Positions 23,404-37,621 of a DNA stretch of 64,000 nucleotides are shown here, one piece after another (within the stretch, counting starts at the first letter, position 1; each line of letters begins with the position of its first letter). The notes beneath the pieces were generated by a model that was given only the letters and a program-made list of their open reading frames with translations, had not been told where the DNA came from and did not search any database. Where the stretch lies: contig OZ026549.1 in NCBI GenBank assembly GCA_964020155.1, forward strand, positions 2,461,633-2,525,632, read 5' to 3'. The translations under genes and the position numbers were made by a program. Source of the DNA: Chondrilla cf. caribensis. Lineage: Eukaryota; Porifera; Demospongiae; Chondrillida; Chondrillidae.

Positions 23404-26400
23404 ATGGAGAACATTGGAAAAGTCTACTTGATGAGTATTCTACTCTGTATCATTTCTTCAGCTGCCTCTTCAGGTGTGTTCTTATTCTGAGTTTCTTGCC
23501 AAATATCATCACTTCAACGGGTTCTGGTTCTGTTCACTACAGTTTAGCATTCATACCCCCCAAGGTTTGAAAAACAGAAAAACGATTAGCAAACACCACG
23601 ATCGCAGTCACTAACCTAGGAGTGACAGCCGATTTCCTCTCTGTTCGAATCGCGTTCGCGAGTGTAATTGTGCGTTACCGTTCGTATACGGTTGCATCTT
23701 TTTGATGCGAGAACTGTTTCAGTGAGGACAAAAAACATGGACGACAGTAATGGATTACCCTGATAATTGCTCTGGTATTTCGTGCTCGCTGGAACAGTTC
23801 TCGCATCAAAAATGCATCCGTTACGAATGGGAACGCAAGCCCGGTGAACACGATTCGAACACAGACTAAATCGACTACACAAAACATAGCCGGTATATAT
23901 TTGTTTTCATGTATTCGGGGTTCTTCGTCGTTTTTCCACTCTGTAGTGATGTCTGTCCGCAAGCTAATCCCTCTGTCCGAATATCGATTATTATTGGACG
24001 CTTTTTTTTTGATCGTCTCTAGCAGAGCGATGCGATAAGCTACGAGGATTTTACTTAGTGGGGAGCGACTACATGTAAGTTTATTGGGAGTCGATAGGTT
24101 TCATAGTTCACAAGAAATAGCCAAATTGAGGTGTCCGTATATAGGTGGTGTCCGTTAATTGATGCTTTACTCTACAGGGTGGCACTGATCCTTCACAGTT
24201 GCCCATACAAATGCCCTTTCACGGATCGTCGTAAAATTGATTGTAACATGATGATTTATGTAACATTCATACGTTTGATGCATAAACCTATATGCAGATA
24301 CAAGGAGAGTTTAATTCCACTATTATTTCATTACAGTTTTGTTATATCTCATTACAGCATTGTTATAATACGTATGCAAAGACACTCATATTCCAGTACG
24401 ATCTAATGCAGTACACAGGTACATACAGAGTTCATCTTTACGTATGCCATAGGATTGTCCCCTCACTCACCTACATGTACTGGGTATAGTGGCCGTCGCC
24501 TTATTACCGACTATTACGATGAAATCGAACTGCGATTTCGCTCCACCTCGTTTTCAGTACAGTGGTATTATCTCAACATTACACGCGCAAATTTGTCACG
24601 CATGCGTGACATGCAAGTTCAAAGTACAATAATATTACTGGAAACCATTCAAATGCTGTACCGTACGATGATATGACGCGGGGGGGAAGCATTAACAGGG
24701 CCTAATCAATTACATTGTACAGCCTGTGACAATTATCTATAAAATGTATCAAGGAGGAACCAGGAAATTCAGCTTAATAATATTATTCAAAATGATTTCT
24801 GCTGTGTATTATAATACGATCTATGGTCACATTAACAAACTTGGACTGTAATCATTAATGAAGTGGAGCAAAATATGAATCTTGAACTAGGTACTATTGA
24901 TGGCATGATATTTCAGTCATGATGATATTTGGACATACAAAACAGATATTTTGAAAAACGTGTTTGTTAAACTTTGTTAACTTCAATCAATATGTCAAAA
25001 TAGTGTTTGTTAAATTGTTTGTTTTGTAAAACTACTGAAGATAATGTACACATATGATTACAGATGTAATACATCATCATCATAATAGGCTGTTCTTAGG
25101 AAAATCTGTAGGCTGGGGTGACATTGATTAACAAAATTAATGGTTTTTCAGTATAATACAGATAGTGGATATTACATTCTGATGGCGTGCAGTGGTCCCA
25201 TGCATGTAACACAAGATATTATAGTATTAGTGCTATACATGACACAACCCAATACATAGATGTGCCAAGAAATCCTTACTGTAATTAGTCTAAGATATAC
25301 AGTCACTTACAGGCAGGAATTTGGATTTGTAATATTATTATTGATATTGATGCATAACACTGCATGGTATAGAAAGTAACAAATGTTACAGTATTACTAA
25401 GTTGAAATAAATTAAGGAGTCATATGTGGTATCTGTAGCAGACTGAATCTATCAAAGTCAACTCCAATGAAAATGAATTAAAATAAATGCGCTCTAACTA
25501 ACCTATTTCATGTTCATTCACTATAATTTGAAATGTACTATATTTCCTATAGGCACCCCTGAGGAAAATGTAGTGATTGATGGCTACACAGTTGACTCTA
25601 CACAGTCCTCACCAGCTTCACTACCACTAGGAACAGCTCTTGTGTTGGTGTGTAGAGTCAGTGGAATACCACAGAAACAGATCAAATATAACTGGACATG
25701 TCCAGATGGGCCATGTGAACGTCCAGGATATGCGGGGAGAAAGGTTGTTAACGGCAATATTCTAGCAGTCAATATAACTTCTGACAGTGATGGAGGAACG
25801 TACACCTGTGAAGTATCAAGAAAGGAGGCAGATGGGGGATATAGCCAAAACTATACCCTCAATGTATCAGGTCAATACACACAACAATGCATTTACACAC
25901 ATAAAGATATATGCACATGTCAAAAACATTTTTATTATTTATACATAATGAAATGAATAATCTTATTATCTTTATAGGAGGACATGTTATCCACAGTTAT
26001 GGGAGGCTTGTCCACCATCATCATGTAATCACTAGAGGAGATCAGCTTCTACCACCTGGTAATGGAACAGGGCCTGCAAGAATGGACTGCATAAGAACTG
26101 CACCAGAAACTGCTCGTTTTGAACTTTTGGGTGACAAACCACCAAACAATTTAGTATCTACTGCTCAGGTTGATGATCAAATGGCTACTTTAATATTCAA
26201 ACGCTCTTACTTGATGAACCCCTCCAAAAATGTAGAGGGATTCTGTCAGGGAGAAAACTGCGATACATATTTTTTTGTCTATTCATTAACAGGTAATACA
26301 TACTACTAATACTAGGTATTAATTACAATACGCACACATTCAACCATTGCAATTACAGTATCAAGTGATATTAATTATGAATCAGATGCTTTATTATTGT

Positions 26401-28709
26401 TATATCACTTCCTGACAGGTACATTATCCGATATCACTATCATGAGGGCTGTGCCAAACACCACTGATGTAAGAATAGTCCTCAATGATATTCCCTCAGA
26501 TATTGGTAGAGTCATCGTAGGATATGAACGTCATGACTTTGGAGTGACACTGCAGGGAGAGTATGCAAATATTTTCAGAAGTACAGAGCATACATTCTCA
26601 TCACTAGTCCCAGGTGCTAGGTACACAGTTGTAGTGCAGGGATTTGCTCATTCTGCAGGTCAAAGGAGTCAGCATGTCACAAGAAGAGATGTCAAAACTG
26701 AAGAAAAAGGTCAGGGTAACATCACATTTTTACTTGAGCATATATTATCTCATACTGGTTGTTGTATAAAAAGCCTAATTTGGACTGAGTTACAATTTTT
26801 GTGAATTGTTTGGAATGAGCGCAGGGCTCAACACAACAACTTATTACTTACAATTACTACAACATTCCTGTCTTCTCTTTCATATGCCCCTTCAGCCTCC
26901 ACACATCATAACAAGTATAACAACAATATAGAACAAAATAATTTACATGCATACACTTTCACTTAATACTTGCACTTACACATTAATTATGAATCCATAT
27001 TTATGGATGTTGAATGATTATACATGTGTACGTAATATTACATAGCACATACACATAGCTACGTATCTGTATATGTACGCAACAATATTCTTCAGGGGTG
27101 GAGGTAAGGCCACATTTGCCTTACCTTCAGAGAAATTCCCCTCCCCTTTCTGGAGATTCCATAATTACCTCCCTTGAGATTCCTCATACAATTATTCAGA
27201 ACACATCAGATATCTGTAGTATTTAGGGTGCAGACTTCCTGGGATGAATATGGTACCACTGTTCACACATACTATGAATGTGTGCACAAACACACCTACA
27301 CACACACACACAAACCCCCCCCCCCCCACACACACACACAATAATAACCACACAAAATTAATATCACAGTGATTACTTGATACGAGAATACGATGTATTT
27401 ATTTATTGCCTTCTATGGATTCAGAACCATCTGCTCCAAGGTATCCCTGTATAATTGGAGATGATACAGATGGAATTGAACTAAACTGGATACCTCCACT
27501 GGAACCCAACGGAGATGTCTACTATCTCATTGAATATAATGATGGAAATAAAGTTGTTTCAGTAAATACTTCAAGTGAGTCTACTTACTTCAATTTAACA
27601 GGACTACAGATAGGAATGACCTACAGCATCAAAGTGGTGGCAGTGAACTCAGCAGGAAGGAATGATACCGGACCAGTTCTTAATTACACATATAATGAAC
27701 AGAGTGAGTATCTGTCAATATGCATGTGATAACTTGAATTGTCAGTAGTCATGCATTAAGTTACAGTATATCATACTTACATAATTGAATAGTGAATAGT
27801 CCTTACTTTAATAAGCACTTAATTGGCAAGGTATGGCTTACTAGACAGTCCAAATCAGTTTAATATCAGTTATGTATTATGTGTGCATGTATGTGCATAC
27901 ATGTGTACATGTATGCATGTGAGTGCAATAGGTCTTCATTGACATTGTTATTTATTTTAATTGCATTCACACAGTATCCACTCCTCCACCTACTACAAAT
28001 AACCCCTCTAATGAGCCTTTTCCAACCTTTTACTTGTCCTAAATATGTACAGCCTTATATCATTGTACATTCATATTATGTATAAACCCTCATGATTCCT
28101 TCCTCATCTTCCTTGAATTTAGCAAATGTAACGGCTGGTGTCATTGGAGCCATTGTTGTCCTACTGATAGTAATGTCTGCCATAGCAGTTATAATAGTGA
28201 TAGTGATCGTCTGCATAAACAGGCGCAACAGAAAAAAAGGAGCATCAGAAGGCAACGGAGAAGCTGACAATACAGACCATTACTACAGTGTAGCCACTGA
28301 AAATACAGTACCAAAACCTCCTAGAATCCAAGGAGATAACAAGAATGACATGATTGTGTATGACCAAGTTGAGGGTGGAGGCCTGAACAGTACTGACACT
28401 AATAGCACAGATCCTGATGCTGGGGTCAAAGTTCACAACAAGAAAACAAATGCCATGACATCTGGAAATGGCAAACAAAAGGAATTGATGAACGATCCTT
28501 CCGAGCTTTACACAGAACTAAATAAGGCGAGGAAACCTAATGAAGAATTGGATCCTAATCATGATCAAGTTGATCTTGACGAATTGTACACACAACCTGA
28601 CAAGAAAAAGAAGATAAAAAAACCACCGCCATATGCATCTAGACGCGAAGGTGATGATCCAGAGGCACTCTATACTGCAGTTGATAAAGTCAAGAAAGGA
28701 AAAAACTAA
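23404..28709 (+). CDS. receptor gene 2: Ig-Ig-FN3-FN3 single-pass receptor with LYT-motif tail
   Basis: Exons are 23404-23473 (leader), 25553-25870 (Ig1), 25978-26292 (Ig2), 26419-26715 (FN3a), 27425-27703 (FN3b) and 28123-28709 (transmembrane plus tail). All introns are GT-AG, all junctions are phase 1, and the total is 1,866 nt, or 621 residues. The leader (MENIGKVYLMSILLCIISS start) is a typical signal peptide ending at a Ser-Gly phase-1 junction. Ig1 has the cysteines of LVCRVSG and GTYTCEVS. Ig2 has RMDCIRT and VEGFCQG. The ectodomain is homologous to gene 1, but the tail is not a kinase. It is expected at the plasma membrane as a tyrosine-phosphorylated docking receptor. AATAAA occurs at 28781 and 28824. 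Ligand and partners are unknown. Confidence 0.88.
23625..23874. repeat. foldback/MITE in intron 1 of gene 2
   Basis: The arms are about 23627-23715 and 23797-23874, with shared landmarks TTTTTGATGCGAGAACTG, CTGTTCGAATCG/GTGTTCGAATCG and CCGATTT/TCGATTT. The whole is CpG-rich and about 250 bp. It sits in a larger CpG-rich block (23580-24700) of the intron between leader and Ig1. Open frames here are by-products. Confidence 0.6.
24375..24670. other. conserved non-coding block in intron 1 (gene 2 copy)
   Basis: This block aligns with 34215-34545 in the same intron of gene 3 and partly with 45910-46000 in gene 4. Landmarks are TACTGGGTATAGTGGCCGTC, TTGTCCCCTCACTCACCTAC and CATTCAAATGCTGTAC. The open frames of both copies begin YSGRRLI but differ mainly at codon positions that change amino acids, which argues against coding selection. 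It may be an intronic regulatory region or simply retained duplication. Confidence 0.5.
27297..27342 (+). repeat. CA microsatellite with poly-C
   Basis: A short interrupted CA run with a C homopolymer in the middle, in the intron before the FN3b exon of gene 2. The same intron carries CA runs in gene 3 and in the pseudogene. Confidence 0.9.
28123..28709 (+). CDS. gene 2 transmembrane and cytoplasmic tail exon
   Basis: After NVTAGVIGAIVVLLIVMSAI and a further hydrophobic stretch, the chain passes through the basic stop CINRRNRKKG into a charged tail of about 150 residues. Tyrosine motifs are HYYSVAT, IVYDQVEG, SELYTELNK, DELYTQPDK, PPPYASR and EALYTAVDK. The three LYT motifs are spaced by lysine-rich linkers, so the unit looks like (E/A)LYTxxxK repeated. 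KIKKPPPY offers an SH3-type proline patch. Such motifs recruit SH2-domain proteins in animal receptors, but they do not meet the strict ITIM or ITAM consensus at every position. The tail shares no obvious sequence with genes 3 and 4. Confidence 0.85.
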
Positions 28710-30540
28710 CATTATTATTCAAATGTGTTACATGCAATTACTTTATTCAGGTGTGTGATCCTATTATGATATTACTATGTAATAAATGTTAGTCACTACT
28801 ATTCTAGTATTCGAATTCTTGAAAATAAAGCTTCAGCTGCATTATCCACCATTAATTTTGCATGTGCATTAATTACATATACTATATTATTTTGTATGCT
28901 GTTTGTACACACACACATTGTTTTATAATATTAATTCTAAAAAAGTCCGTCTAATAATTCAATCTTTAACACAATAATCACTCCTAATTGCAGCCGAAAT
29001 TAATGATAATAATCCATGCACATGAACACACTTGAGTTAAAACTTTGAGAAATTGAGAAGTGATTGAGATGACTGGAAAGGTACTGGTGTTTCAGTTGAC
29101 GCTTCAGGATCATGTTCCATCAAACTGAGTGTGAATCTCTAGATAGCAAGTGCATGTTCTTGTGTATTTAGAACAATATTGGAGCATGGAGTTGTGCATA
29201 TGCAGTTTTATGTTCATGGCTTGCACAGTGGAACATGTACATTTCATTCTATACTGATATGTAGATCGGAGATGGTAAAAAGGGTCCACAAAACCATATG
29301 TTATCCAAAACAAAATTGTAGAGGAAACCAGTTCACAAGGTTTTGCTGCTCGTCTGGAGGGACGAGCTACATGGGTGGCAATTGGGGACCCACCTGCAAA
29401 AATTGGTAATGACCTTGTCATATAAAGCTAGATCAGTTTTCTTATATTTGTTGAATATGGTTGATTTCAATGAGGTGCACCACCTATGACCATGTGACTG
29501 TGATGAGGTAATTACCCCGTGCGCCCATGCGCTGCAGGGGTAAAGCAATCGGTTGGGTTTTCATATATATTTATATTATATATCCTTTTTGCCCTGATTG
29601 CGATCGCTAGCAACAATACACTGAGCTCGTTTACCAGCCAAAGTACTAAAAATTCATATACAAAATGTCTCTTATATAGTTGGAATAAATTCGTTCTTTC
29701 AAAGCGAGACGTAGGTCAGATTTGCACCTGTAGGCAAGGTTCGCCATTATGTTGCCACGCTTCGTCATGTATGTAAGTTACGTATATCGCGCATAGGAGT
29801 AAGAATCAGTAGCTGAAATAAAATGTCCAAAAGGATCAGACGTCCTTCTCTGAAAGTCAGAGAAAACATAGAAGCTATCGAAGAAGGGAGGTAAGGTATT
29901 ATTATGACGATAATTCGGACGTATACTCAGTAGGCTATTACCAAAAACAACTATAATATATTGATGATCATTCTCACAGTTACGCGTACTCTTTCAAATC
30001 GTAAAATTGGCTCCCCATGAATGCATGATCACATTGCCTCTATTATAACAATGCTGCAAATATATACAGTACGTAACTATTGATTCTGAGAAGCGCCCAT
30101 TATATCGAGTCCACATGCAGAGCTGCACGGGGTATGCATGTGCTATAAGAGCACTTCTAGTTGTGTCTGATATATGTAAACTGGCATGTCATAAAACTTA
30201 TAATACTTAGTGATTAATACTCCTCGGGAATATACAGCCGTATATTTCAGATCTTTTCTATTCTGTTACTGCAGCCCATAGTGTGATACAACAAATACCA
30301 TGTCAGATCTGTGGAAATGACCTTACATGAAGTAATTAAATTTCAGCATTAATTATTATTATAACCTATACTTGACTTATACACTTTTCGGCACAGTGTG
30401 TTTAACCTATGCCCAAAAAAATTATAATACATGTTTCATGTCCAACAGGATTCGATTTATCTGATATAGTGTACTTATATAATTATTAGATATAATAAGA
30501 TGCAATATGAAGAAAAAATATTATAGTAGAACACATCTGT
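28710..30540. other. spacer after gene 2 with a CpG-richer segment and a weak first-exon candidate
   Basis: No recognised gene. The segment at about 29505-29900 is less AT-rich than its surroundings. It contains an ATG at 29823 opening MSKRIRRPSLKVRENIEAI, which continues EEG and runs into AG-GTAAGG, a good donor. The peptide vaguely resembles the helix-turn-helix start of pogo/CENP-B transposases. No downstream exon was found. The open frame at 29179-29409 has no recognisable motif. Confidence 0.35.
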
Positions 30541-33500
30541 ACTTTAATATCATTATGATTCTTGAGGCTTCGGATTTAAAGGTAATACGAATCTTCTCTT
30601 GCTCTCACTTTCTTGCTTCTCCATGTTGATGTTCAGTTGCATAGAAGTACTTAGGGATTTCCGACAACCTACCCCCTCATCCCCACAAGTAATTATATAA
30701 GCCATAACTTTTAGCAACATTGGCAAGCAACAACTGCACAATGGGCAATCAAAGTTAACTGTCAAAATATGCACGTGTCTACATCTGGGGGTATGTTTTC
30801 ACATGCATGTAAGACATATTGTCATGAGAGCCACTTCATTGAAATTGACTGAAAATTGACATTAATACCATCAGTACACACAATTAAGAAATGAAATATA
30901 GGACAGCATCCAAGTACAAGACTAACGGATGTTCAATCTGCTGAGTGCAATGTAATTGTCATGGATGATTACAACAGGACCTGAATGGAGATTAATGGAA
31001 ATTGCAAACAAAATGATTAGAATATATTATTATTATTGCCAATAGTGGCCATTAAAATAACTACACTAGCAGAAGTACCTTGGTTTCAATAGCAAGCACT
31101 GTTACTGTTAATACAAGTTTGTATAGATGACGTTAGTGGACATTTAGCAACACAATAGCAACAATAGCAACAAAGGGTGATTAGGAAAGGAAACAGAAGC
31201 TCTTTTTGTATTTGAATAATCAAACTACTGTAGATAGCCTTCAGTCTCTAGCAATAACCCAATTACTATATGGGATTTGTTATGTAACAGATAATATAGT
31301 CTAATGCACAGGGGTGTGAAGCAACTGAGAGGTGTGTACCTGTTTATAACTCAGTAAATTAAATGGAAACCAATACACATGCAACAAAAACTGAGCATTT
31401 TCAGAGTGAAACAAGTTGAAAAGAAGTGTGGGTAACCTGATAACAAACCATTTTCAGTACTTGAAGAGCCATTATAGTAGGCATTGTGTCATACTGTTGC
31501 AGTAACCAATGAATTGAGTCATTCCATACACCACAAGGACTATGGACTTTGGATTATACACTAAAAATTAGAAACTGCTCGATCCATCGATCCAAACCAT
31601 CCCTCAACTTGATAGCACCCATTGGGATTTCACTTGTACACATCCACTCATTCCCATTTAGAACCATATTTTTTTTACATTGGACATATATATCAAATGC
31701 TTATAGAAGCTTGATATGTTAATATTATGTGCCATTCCATGTCTAATGCTAACCACCACATGTGCATGCATCTGTCAAAATATGTACTATAATATAAACA
31801 TATAATTACCAATTTAAGTATGATCACAATGGCTCCAGGTTTGATCAAAGCCAGTTTTCCCTTAACTTAACTTAAAATAGGAATATACAAATGATGACAT
31901 TCATTTAACAATCAGCTTCTCTATAAAAGTACTATCATTATTATGATTGGTTCACTGAGTTAGTATGGCATCTTAAGAAGTGAGTACATACATTCGATGC
32001 TTCAATCTACAGCTATGGCAAAATTATGGTTGCCAGAATGTCTGGAATGGAAAATGGAGACTGATTCTGTAGAACAAGTACATCAAAATGAGAATCCAGA
32101 TAAGAATGCCACACTATAAGAGGAAACTTCACATCCGATTTGATTCTTTGAAATACATTAATTTTACAATTATAGAATAATTAGCCATTTCTTGTTTTCT
32201 ACTGATTCAAAGCTACTGCTTACATCTGCTAACACATATTCAAAGCTTAATCCTCAGCTCAACTGGAGAAAAACCCTTTCACAACAACAAATGTAGAACT
32301 TACAATACTTCTATTTCCCAATTTCCAATTTGCATTCCAGCAACTTTGGCAACTAAGGTACATACCAATGTGAAACACATAATACGAGAATTTTCAGCTC
32401 AAAGCTATTCTTGCATACATACATCTAAAAAAAGGTGGGGTGAAGGTTAATGATAGAGTGGCGTTTTAGTGGCATGGTGCTAACTAAAGAATCCGAGTGT
32501 TTTACTGTTTCAGAAATTTCAAGTCAGCCAGTCCACAAACAATAGTGACCATGGACTTGTTCAGGCTACTGCTTACCATATTATGCTATAATCAGGGTTT
32601 CCCCCAAAGAGGGGTACCAGGGCACTCCCCCCCCACACACTATATTCTCTGTTCTGTGACAACATTTTTTTGTTAGAATAAAGATTTACAATATTATTGT
32701 GATAATTGCTAAAGCAATATTGATAATTATACATCAAAACCTTCATAGTGACCCCCTCCCCTCCTTTTTTTCTGGGGGAAACACTGCAGCTATAATAATT
32801 ATCATAATTATAATAATCATTGTACGGTACACTCTACACTCATGCAATTCATTACATAATTGATGACAACCACAAAGTACATCAATACATAGCAACTGTA
32901 GCATAGTACAGTGATATCACACTGAGTATCTGCACATTCTTGCATACATAGGGTTTAGTATAACATTACAACTGTACTTAACACCACATTTGGTAACGTG
33001 TGACAGAAAATACAGGGACTACACATACGTACAGACTTCAAACACAGGGACTGGTCTTATCACAGTCCATATACGTACAAATACAGACACCCACTGGAGG
33101 GAGTAGCAGACAAGATAAACAAACAAACAAACACAAAACAAGATCATGTTGTCGTGGAGTTGCCCACTTTGGTGGCATCCCCGATAACACATACAGTTGT
33201 GCACATTTGTGTACTCAGAATCAATTCATAACCAAAATGCCACAGAAGGTCATTAATGCAAGGTGCAAGACAAAAATGATTCACAGCACAAACATGCATC
33301 AAAGGAAAAGGAAACCTGGCTTGACACATAGGATGTTATTTTATTGGGATAACATTGAAATGTGTAATTTCCTTCAAGACGACATAGTTTACATCTAATA
33401 ATACACCAAATATGAGCTGTTAACAACATGAATAGCAAATAGCGAGTAGTAGATTCATTATCTGTCAGATCAATCATAGTACTGTCAATAGGCTAGATCA

Positions 33501-33574
33501 AGCTGTATTTCAGAAGTAACTCATTAACTATAGGTTGACAATTAAGTTCCAATTCAGACAGCAATAGAAATATC
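30541..33574. repeat. spacer with blocks shared with other spacers
   Basis: Pieces match other intergenic regions of the cluster. The stretch at 30720-30860 matches 51110-51250 and 42720-42850. The stretch at 31200-31420 matches 41100-41400. The stretch at 31530-31640 matches 44690-44790 and 62720-62820. The stretch at 32950-33130 matches 44940-45110. The order is the same, so this is an older, more diverged spacer copy. The open frame at 33000-33398 shows no recognisable domain. Confidence 0.55.
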
Positions 33575-34027
33575 AGTGTAGTGATATTGTATTACTCTCC
33601 AAGATATCATGAATACAGCCCCGATGCGAGGGGTTCAATATAATATCCATATATTAATACTATTTAATATGAAACATTGTGTTATCTTTTAATTCATTTC
33701 TCAAATGTTTTTGATGCTATGCTGAAATCAACCTGGATCAGACACCCAAGCCAGAAGAATAAAATCATAGCATCAAGATCATGTGGTGCACCTCAAATGA
33801 AAAACTCAAGGTATCTATGACCAAAGGAAGTACTGGTTGACTTATAGGTATTCAGGTAGTAGACAGAATGGAACCACGTACCTTATATGGAATGATAAAG
33901 ACCACAATGAATTTAAAGGTACATGCAGCTATTCATTACACACAGATGAAGGAATATTCCAGTGAAGAGTGTGAGTACATATTCAGCTTTTGCCTTTATC
34001 TGATTCAGAAGTATATACAAAAGGGAG
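33575..34027 (+). promoter_or_regulatory. class I promoter region of gene 3
   Basis: This is the counterpart of the region upstream of gene 2. It keeps the right arm of the class II palindrome in a clear form (CTATGACCAAAGGAAGTACT at 33816), then GACTTATAGGTATTCA, CTTATATGGAATGATAAAGA and GAATATTCCAGTGAA. The conserved region runs to the leader ATG. Confidence 0.55.
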
Positions 34028-37000
34028 ATGGAGAACATTGGAAAAGTCTATTTGAAGAGCATTCTACTCTGTATCATTTCTTCAGCTGCTTTATCAGGTG
34101 AGTTTAAGTTTCTTTTCAAATATCAACACTACCAGTTTGAGGTACTGTTTAGGAAGGACGGCGAAACATTTAAGCACGACTGTTTGAAATTACCACCACC
34201 GCCTTCCTTTAGGCAACGACACTCTATCCCAGTACGAGATAATGCAGTACACAAGTACATACAAGTTCTTTACGTATGCCGTAAGAGTTGTCCCCTCACT
34301 CACCTACATAATATACAGCTGTACTGGGTATAGTGGCCGTCGTCTTATTAGCGAATATTACAATAAAATCGAACGGCGATTTCGCACCATCTCGCTTACA
34401 CCACAGTGGTTTCCTCTATTGTCTACGGTTTCAACAAATCACACCATTATCGATGATGACACGTGCTACATGTCATGCGCGCTTGACGTCCATGAAGTTC
34501 AAAGTGCAATTGGTACCGGAAGCCATTCAAATGCTGTACTGTAGGATCTTTCACACTCAATAATAGAACGAATTTATAATTAGATAATCAAATACAATAT
34601 ACAGTCTTGACAATTAACTATAATGTATTGAGGACGAAGGTGGAAATTTAGCATATTTTCATACGAAATGATGATTCTGCTGTGTATTATAATACCATCT
34701 ATGGTCACATTAACAAACTTGGACTGCAATCAATAATGAAGTGGAGCAAAATTATGAATCTGGAACTATGTACTATTGATGGTACGATATAGTCATAATA
34801 TGGTGCACGAAACACTCTATGTATCAGGGAATAGCCTATAGTTACAATAGCTAGACTGTTCCTATCAGGTATACTTGTGGTGGAGTGGGAAAGAAAAACC
34901 AGTTAAATAGTAACAGTTAACAGTACTGATTTGATTATAATGGACTTGCTATGTCCATTTGGTTGGGAAACTATTAAATCCTCCCCCAAAAAAGGTTCAT
35001 GATAGCAGAGATCTGTTCTGCAGAAAATACTTTGAGATTTCTGGACTTCATTTTACATTAGGCATATAACCAGGCTGCCTATATTTTCATGTGTGATGTG
35101 TACCACACTTCTTTTCTTTGTGTCTGATAGGGGTATTCTAGCTAGCTTGATTAATCAAGTGTGATATTAAACATGGTGTTTTAATAGTCAAGAGTTAAAA
35201 AGTTTTAATAGTCACAATACATGTGCAATATCAAGTTACAGAAAGACAATATTTATATGCATTTACATGCAACGAGGACTATGCTGCATCTATGGTGTAA
35301 ACATGTATACATAATAATGTAGTATTCACTCTTTGTAATGTACATTTTTCCTTAGGCTCCGCTGAGGTTACAGTGGTCATTGATGGCTACACAGTGGACT
35401 CTACTCAGTCCTCACCAGCTTCACTACCACTAGGAACAGCTCTTGTGTTGGTGTGTAGAGTCAGTGGAATACCACAGAGACAGATCAAATATAGCTGGAC
35501 ATGTCCAGATGGCCCATGTGAACGTCTAGGATATGCGGGGAGAAAGGTTGTTAACAACAATATTTTTGGAGTCAATATAACTTCTAACAGTGATGGAGGA
35601 ACATATACCTGTGGTGTATCAAGAGATGAAGCAGATGGGGGATACAGCCAAAATTATACCCTTAAGGTTTCAGGTCAATACACACAATGCATAAACACAC
35701 ATAAAAATCTATGTGCATGCATGTCAAAAACATGTTTGTTGAAATGATTAATCTTATTATCATTATAGGAGGACATGTTATCCACAGTTATGGGAGGCTT
35801 GTCCACCATCATGATATAATCACTAGAGGAGATCAACTTCTACCACCTGGTGATGTAACAGGGCCTGGAAGAATGGACTGCATAGGAACTGCACCTGCTC
35901 GTTTTATTTTTACCGGTCCCAAACCCAACAATTTTGTATATCAAAGTGATGATGATGGTGATCAAATGGATACTTTATTCTTCAATCGATCTCACTTGTC
36001 AATAAACACAGAGGGTTACTGTCAGGGAGCAAATACATATTTTTTCCTCTATTTATTACCAGGTAATATCTACTAATACTAGGTATAACTTACAATACGC
36101 AAACATTCAACCATTGCAATTACAGCATCAAGTGATTTTAATTCTTATGCTTTATTTCTGTTTTATCACTCCCTGACAGGTACATTATCCAATGTCACTA
36201 TCATGAGGGTTGTGCCAAGCACCACTGATGTAAGAATAGTCCTCAATGATATTCCCTCAGATATTGATAGAGTCATTGTAGGATATGAACGTCATGACCT
36301 TGGAGTGACACTGCAGGGAGAGTATACAAATATTGTCAGACGTACACAGCATACATTCTCATCACTAGTCCCAGGTGCTAGGTACACAGTAGTAGTGCAG
36401 GGACTGAGTGAAAGAGCAGGTCCAAGGAGTCAGCATGTCACAAGAAGAGATGTCAAAACTGAAGAGAAAGGTCAGGGTAATGTCCCATTTTACTTGTCAA
36501 TTAGCATACTTTATCTCATACTAGGTGGTACATAAAATTCTATTTTGAACTGAGTTACAAATTTTTATGTTAGTGATAGAATTGTTTGGAATAAGGGCCT
36601 GGCAATTAATTCTTTACAACATAAAGTTATTGAGCATTACATTTGGTTCTGGGCTTCTCTTTCATTTAACCTTTTAACTGCCTCCCCATCCCCAACACAT
36701 AACAAAGTATAACTACAATATAGAACAAAATAGTTCACACATCCACTTTGTACTTGTGTTTTGTACTAATAAACATGTTTATAGATATCTTATGTAAATT
36801 ATACATATGTACATAATAGCACAACCAACTTATCATCTGTACATGAACACAAAAATCATTTCGGGGTGGAGGTAAGGCCACATTTGCTTTCCTTTTGTAT
36901 TTACCCCCTAAAGATTCGGAATGCATAAGATATCTGTAGTTTTTAGGAAGCAGCTTTTCTGTGAACAATATAGTGTCTTGTATCCTGGTTGAGGGGTGGA

Positions 37001-37457
37001 TCAAAGGAAAAACTGTGTGTACATAAGCCATGTAGCACAGTTCAGTGATACAGCACAGGTCACCAGACAGGTTTCATTGTTAGGATTAATTGCGTGAGAA
37101 CAAAGCAGGAAATTAGTAAACACTTTTCTATTGCATATAGTATGTTGTATTGCACTATGTGCATATTTAATGTATAAATTTTCTATCAGTCACCACACCA
37201 GGATACAAGTTAGTTATATCCTGCTTAGGTGTGCTGCAGCAGATAAAGTGCTAACAGATTACCTCGGGCTTCGCCCTCGGTAATCAATTAGGACTTCATA
37301 TCTGCTACAGCACACCTAGGTAGGATATAACTACCACTTACTGTACACACATACTGCAAATGCATACACAGGCACACACACACACACGCACACATGCACA
37401 TGCACACACACACACATGCACATATACACACACACACACACACACACATGCACGCAT

Positions 37458-37529
<72 letters not shown>

Positions 37530-37544
37530 ACACACACACGCACT

Positions 37545-37621
<77 letters not shown>

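Noticed and set aside
23616..23962. Minus-strand open frames in intron 1 of gene 2
   Set aside because: They lie in a foldback repeat and have no splice or homology support.
33000..33398. 132-codon open frame between genes 2 and 3
   Set aside because: The homologous spacer near 44950-45110 does not keep the frame.
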